From Fomitopsis serialis (taxonomy: Eukaryota; Basidiomycota; Agaricomycetes; Polyporales; Fomitopsidaceae), in the NCBI RefSeq assembly GCF_022376445.1, contig NW_025955507.1, positions 1 to 23,189 of the forward strand: a stretch of DNA of 23,189 nucleotides, given 5' to 3'. The notes under the pieces are model-generated. The model did not search any database, was not told the DNA's origin, and saw only the letters and a program-made list of their open reading frames with translations. The position numbers were made by a program, and so were the translations under genes. Shown here one piece after another: positions 19,630 to 23,189 of the stretch; the stretch's first letter is position 1; each line of letters starts with the position of its first letter.

Positions 19630-20154
19630 TCAAGACACCGTTGTGGCGGTCGCGCTCGAGCTCGAGACGTCCGTTGACGAGGCCGATGAGAAGGCGCTGT
19701 CCGTAGTCGACGAGCTGACGGTGCCGTTGTCGCTGTGGTGGTGGTGCCCCTGACTGGTGCCGTTCGTGGGAGCAGCAGACGAGCCGCTGGACGTCGGGGT
19801 CGGGAGGCAAAGCAGCGCGGGATGGTGATGGTGAACGGCTGCGTGCCCAAGACACCGCTCAGCACGGTCCCGTCGTCGGAGCTGTCCTGGCGCTTCTGCA
19901 CTTCCGCACCACCGCCGTTCATGTCGGCGGGAGGCGTGGCCGACGCGGTGGCGGTCGTAATTGACTGCCTCGTGATCGTCTGCGTCACCGTCGTGGTCGT
20001 GAGGGTGATAGAGATCGGCCCGGCGGGCGCTGCGGGAGGTAGGGTAAGCACAACTGCTTCATGGGGTTTGGCGGTACTCACAGGCTTGGGCACCGTAGGT
20101 GCAAGCTGCCACGACGACCGCGGCAAGGGAAGTGAACTTGGCGTTGAAGATCAT
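19630..20154 (-). CDS. Small secreted Thr/Ser-rich protein (one frame break)
   Basis: Exons (minus): 20154-20082 and 20029-19630. The ATG opens a 24-residue signal peptide (MIFNAKFTSLAAVVVAACTY, ending GAQA), followed directly by a 52-nt phase-1 intron. The mature part is Thr-rich (ISITLTTTTVTQTITRQSIT, about 31-50), then has EVQKRQ with a Lys71-Arg72 dibasic site that Kex2-type proteases could cut. A break near 19813-19822 fits one missing base; the resumed frame is strongly Ser/Thr-rich with an HHHH run and ends at TGA 19632-19630, about 157 aa. Without it the frame turns Arg/Pro-rich, which looks like an out-of-frame artefact. No enzymatic domain is seen. A TATA box lies about 92 nt upstream of the ATG. 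It resembles the gene at 21446-21787 in plan. Function unknown; it could be O-mannosylated wall or signalling protein. Confidence 0.72.
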
Positions 20155-20245
20155 GGCGGACCGGTGCTGGCAGGCGAAGATGTGCGAGCAAAAACGTGAA
20201 TGCGGCGGATCGATAACTGTGTCCCCGGACCCGGACACCGCTGTC

Positions 20246-20251
20246 TATATA
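20246..20251 (-). promoter_or_regulatory. TATA box of the minus-strand secreted-protein gene
   Basis: TATATA 92 nt upstream of the ATG at 20154 on the minus strand, a usual spacing for a TATA-driven fungal promoter with a 5'UTR of some 60 nt. The match is self-complementary, so direction is inferred from the gene. Confidence 0.55.
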
Positions 20252-20806
20252 CTCTTCGAAGTTTAGGTCAGAGTCACGAAGCCCTGCAATGACGATACCA
20301 ATGTGTCCTCGGCGAGACCATGTCCCGAATACGTCTGCTCGGTAACAAATGAGGCATGCAGGTCGTCAGGCCGCCCCGGATTTCAACGGCCCGCATTGCA
20401 TGCTCCCAGCGGCCTGCTCCTTCACTGCATCATACCCGACCGAGCCGCTGCCTAAACACATCGCAATACCCGCCGCTCCCCTCCTTGCGCACGGAATAAC
20501 CATGCGTAATGTGTTATGTCACTCCATCGTTGTCGGATGCTACCATCAGGCTGGGCCTTCAATTTTTCCGCACGGCGATACGATTCGCCACCTCGGCGGC
20601 CCCGTCGTTCGTGTTCAAGCCCCAAGGTACGAATGTCGGTGTGTTTCAGCTTAGCAACTATGCAGCCCCAAACTCACAAGGTTTAGGAATGACCGCTCCA
20701 CCGTATGGCACCGCGGCGGAACCAAAGGCGCACAGTCTAAATCGGGACTTCCCGCCTGTCCTACTTACGCGCTACATATGACGCGTACCAATGTGTCGGC
20801 AGTTGG

Positions 20807-20817
20807 TGAGTTACTCA
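20807..20817. promoter_or_regulatory. Palindromic TGAGTTACTCA element, copy 1
   Basis: An 11-bp inverted repeat, TGAGT-T-ACTCA, identical to the one at 20915-20925. The half-sites resemble bZIP (AP-1/Gcn4-like) half-sites. Binding is inferred, not shown. Confidence 0.35.
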
Positions 20818-20914
20818 ATGACATCCTTGCGAGATATCAGACTGCGATAGTGGAGTCTCACATATTAGCAGCACGGCCCAACGGCACAAACCGCGATAAC
20901 TTCTTCACCACAGC

Positions 20915-20925
20915 TGAGTTACTCA
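20915..20925. promoter_or_regulatory. Palindromic TGAGTTACTCA element, copy 2
   Basis: Second exact copy of the 11-bp palindrome, 108 bp from the first and on the same orientation, inside the divergent promoter region. The flanking bases also agree partly (TGAGTTACTCA followed by ATG or TTG). Confidence 0.35.
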
Positions 20926-21096
20926 TTGGAATTTGGACGATCCCCGCTTCACTCGGTGTATCGTTGAAATCCACAGCGCTCCACAGAACGCGGCACCGAT
21001 AATACTGACGCGCTCGATCGTGTGTGGGCGTTCAGGAACATCCGGCGATCGAGCTGTCGTCGGCTCCGACGTTGCAACCATGATTGGACTCCGGCC

Positions 21097-21117
21097 TCAA
21101 CGTTCAACGTTCAACGC
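21097..21117 (+). repeat. Short tandem repeat TCAACGT x3
   Basis: Three consecutive 7-nt units TCAACGT, TCAACGT, TCAACGC. It lies about 330 nt upstream of the plus-strand secreted-protein gene. Confidence 0.7.
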
Positions 21118-21355
21118 TTACCGGGATGAAGGGAGAACAGTTCTGTAGTTGTTTTGCCTTGTCGTGTGACCTCTCTGTTGCTGAATATGATGTGTTGTAC
21201 GTCGCATGAAATCAAGCAGACCTGCGGAAGATGACATCACGCAACGCCGAGCCTCACGAAAGGCCTGCTCGATGACCACACGAACGTCGGAATCTCCGCT
21301 CTGTAACCGACTTGGCGTGACAAACGGTGGACAGCTCGCCGACCGACATGACGGG

Positions 21356-21361
21356 TATATA
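21356..21361 (+). promoter_or_regulatory. TATA box of the plus-strand secreted-protein gene
   Basis: TATATA 85 nt upstream of the ATG at 21446, nearly the same spacing as the TATA box of the divergent partner gene. Confidence 0.55.
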
Positions 21362-21445
21362 GCATGCGTGAATGGTAAACTAAGATTCACAACACAGCCC
21401 ACCGCCGCACATTTGCAGAGACACCTCGATCCTCTGTTCAACACG

Positions 21446-21787
21446 ATGTTCGGCTCCTCGAAGACAGCGCTTGCCCTTCTCGTCGCAGCATGCGCAACAC
21501 TCGGTGTCAACGCCGGTGAGTAACCTCGCACCTTCACTAGTAGTCCGCCTTCCCTGATTCTGACCCACCCTCGTCTCAGTTCCTGCCCCGCCGGCGGAAT
21601 CCACCCAGACGCGCACCGTGACCATCACGCACATCACACGCACGACGACGTTCGTCCCGAGACGATCACCGTCATCCGGCCGACGCACACGACGAGCGCA
21701 GACTCCGGCGAGGTAGAGAGGCGCCAGGTAGCGGACCACCCTGAAGCCCCCGGACCGATCTTTACGGGCTTCCCGTCCGGGCACTAA
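21446..21787 (+). CDS. Small secreted Thr-rich protein, partner of the 19630-20154 gene (one frame break)
   Basis: Exons: 21446-21515 and 21580-21787. The ATG opens a 23-residue signal peptide (MFGSSKTALALLVAACATLG, ending VNA), with a 64-nt phase-1 intron directly after it (GTGAGT donor, CTGAC branch, CAG acceptor). The mature part begins VPAPPAESTQ, then a Thr-rich TRTVTITHITRTTTFV segment. A break near 21655-21662 fits one missing base; the resumed frame reads ETITVIRPTHTTS, then EVERRQ (dibasic Arg-Arg), and ends IFTGFPSGH at TAA 21785-21787, about 92 aa. Without it translation stops at TAG 21714-21716 after an Arg-rich stretch. Signal peptide, intron phase and place, Thr-rich segment and EV-x-(K/R)-R-Q site match the divergent gene at 19630-20154. 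Function unknown. A Kex2-processed peptide or O-glycosylated wall protein are options. Confidence 0.72.
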
Positions 21788-22243
21788 TACGACCTGCGGC
21801 GAGGTGAACGCCATATTGATTGGATGGCGAAGAAGGAACTGGTGGCAATATTTTGTACGATACTTAGTTTGGCATAGTTTGACGTCGCAATTCAGTCCGA
21901 CCAACGATTAGAGTGGTGTATGCTTGAGCCTCAAACAAAGATCTTGAGTGGTGGAGGTTGTCCGATTAGGAGACGGGGATATAATGCTTTGTTCACTCTG
22001 CACCGTACTATCGTCCACAGCTGTTCCCGGAGCGGCGTGTCTCTGGCTAGCGTACATAGTGGGCAGTACTCCGTACGACGAATTCCATGAAGCCTGCTTG
22101 AGAATTGCGATACTCCGGAGATGAGTTGGTTTCAGCCACTTGCTTCCGCGACGTATTGCGTTCACAGACCACATCCTTCAAAACCAGTTTTCAGTCAGAC
22201 CGCACTTGTGATCCGGGACATGATACACGTACCGTCATGACTT
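21788..22243. other. Convergent intergenic region, no gene seen
   Basis: This is 456 nt between the stop of the plus-strand secreted-protein gene and the stop of the HPP gene on the minus strand. No supported ORF or repeat is seen. Confidence 0.5.
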
Positions 22244-23056
22244 TCAAACTATATCATTCCTAGTCACTTGTTTTTCATTCGTGCTAGGCGCAGGAGCGGC
22301 AGCCGTGGTTGAGGAAGACATGCTCGCGGAGCCGTTCGCACAATTCTGCTGTGCGTTTGGTGCGCCCAGATCCGCATATGTCTTCGCCACAGCCGGTATC
22401 GCCGGCGTGAACCAGAACGTCGGGTACCTCCTCTGCACGTTGTTCACCAGCAGCGCCGTCACCAGCACGAGCGTGCTCGACAGGAGGACGACGGGGAGGT
22501 AATACCAGCTGAGGTGCCATACGTCGTCGTCTAGCGCGGGAAGCAGGGCCGTCGCGCCTGCGGGCGGATGTGTCGTTCCGGTGATTTGCATTGCGACGAT
22601 GGCGGCGGACGTGGAGAGGGACGCGGCGAGCCACCGGATGGACTCGAAGTGCGGGCTGAGCGAGAAGAGCTTGGTGATGCATAGCCCCAAGAGGGCAGAG
22701 ATGAAGTGTCCGCCGATGAGAGCGCGAGGCTGCGCGAGAGGTGCCTCGATCGCACGTAAGCATAGGACGGCTGACGCACCCTGTTCAGATTCTATGTGAG
22801 CCTACTACGTTCAAATCTTTTCACGAATTGACTCACATAGGATGCAATCATGGAAGGCACGCCGCGGTCAATGAAATATCGTGCGTGGCCAAACACGGCT
22901 TGTAAAACGCATAGTCCGAGAAAGCAACCGATGAAGGACCAAAACCAGACGAGGTACTGCGAGCGGTTGGCGGCGTGATTGCACGATACCCAAGCCAGCG
23001 AGTAATCCATGGTGGATAGTGAGCGAGACGATGAGTGAATTCGGCATGTATGACAT
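22244..23056 (-). CDS. HPP-family integral membrane protein (frame breaks near the N-terminus)
   Basis: Exons (minus): about 23056-22837 and 22780-22244, split by a 56-nt intron (GTGAGT...CAG). The family motif is THPPAGAT (His145-Pro146-Pro147), within AMQITGTTHPPAGATALLPA. Other conserved blocks are WITRWLGYR, LVWFWSFIGCFLGLCVLQAV, FIDRGVPSMIASY|GASAVL and APLAQPRALIGGHFISALLG, then a final membrane block SWYYLPVVLLSSTLVLVTAL followed by NNVQRRYPTFWFTP. About five hydrophobic segments and a Ser/Ala-rich cytosolic-looking tail are visible. Plant and cyanobacterial HPP relatives have been linked to nitrite transport; the fungal role is unsettled. The frame breaks near 22955, where TARS and YLVWFWS are joined, fitting one missing base. 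The start is tentative: the ATG at 23056 needs a second missing base near 23043, and with both the total is 253 codons. Confidence 0.82.
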
Positions 23057-23189
23057 TGAGTATAGGAGGGTCAGCAACAACTGACTAGTCCAGAGGAAAT
23101 ACTGATCGCTTGATGAAATATCGAGTATTACCCGCCGTGCCTTGAACTGGACTGAATGACAACCAGAGGTGGGCGGGGCGAACCTGAGG
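23057..23189. other. Window edge upstream of the HPP gene
   Basis: This is 133 nt up to the window end, likely HPP promoter or 5'UTR. No motif is convincing, and an additional upstream exon cannot be excluded. Confidence 0.35.

Larger units (their letters stand above)
20155..21445. other. Divergent 1.3-kb promoter region of two secreted-protein genes
   Basis: This region separates the divergently transcribed genes at 20154 (minus) and 21446 (plus). It has a TATATA close to each gene, two copies of an 11-bp palindrome (20807 and 20915) and a short tandem repeat at 21097-21117. Open frames inside are short and show no family resemblance, so I treat it as regulatory space. Confidence 0.55.

Noticed and set aside
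1..23189. CRISPR array, tRNA or rRNA genes, prokaryotic operon structure
   Set aside because: No regularly spaced repeats, no tRNA-like arms or rRNA core sequences, and the genes contain spliceosomal introns.

Overview
The window looks like nuclear DNA of a filamentous basidiomycete, most likely an agaricomycete of the polypore type. Protein-coding genes are broken by many introns of about 48-63 nt with GTNNGT donors and CTNAC-like branch points. The gene set (FunK1 kinases, a Het-C/TinC protein, a MYND-finger protein, a wax-synthase-like acyltransferase, a G3BP/Nxt3-like protein and an HPP membrane protein) is typical of that group. I see no tRNA, rRNA, CRISPR array or recognisable transposon. 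Gene models below were built by hand from splice signals, codon phase and family resemblance.

Layout: (1) 81-1964 (+), a MYND zinc-finger protein with a good 3' half and an unresolved 5' half. (2) 2402-5749 (-), a complete 16-exon Het-C gene with several microexons, 846 aa, no disruption. (3) 6214-7608 (-), a complete 4-exon MBOAT/wax-synthase-like membrane acyltransferase, 405 aa. (4) 7609-8706, about 1.1 kb with no gene I can support. (5) 9102-12342 and 13232-16368 (+), a tandem pair of four-exon FunK1 kinases with identical intron positions. (6) 16973-18676 (-), an NTF2 + Pro-rich linker + RRM + RGG protein. (7) 19630-20154 (-) and 21446-21787 (+), a divergent pair of small secreted Thr/Ser-rich proteins with a shared gene plan. 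(8) 22244-23056 (-), an HPP-family membrane protein.

Most notable points. The two kinase genes are strongly diverged in coding sequence, yet share about 420 bp of 5' flank, and the last 176 bp, running 25 nt into the CDS, differ at one base only. This suggests gene conversion or an unusually constrained leader. The kinase N-terminal half carries a D-x24-ExK-x20-Q signature resembling a PD-(D/E)XK nuclease-like fold, with the same spacing in both copies. The secreted pair share a signal peptide, a phase-1 intron just after it, a Thr-rich segment and a dibasic (K/R)-R-Q site, and may encode Kex2-processed products.

Caution on quality: six of the eight recognised genes contain frame breaks. About a dozen are explained by one missing base each, mostly in G/C-rich runs, and the downstream frame remains intact and family-like. 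That directionality points to deletion-type sequencing or assembly errors rather than independent pseudogenisation, although decay cannot be excluded from the sequence alone. The genes do not form an obvious pathway; they look like neighbouring housekeeping, signalling and secreted functions.
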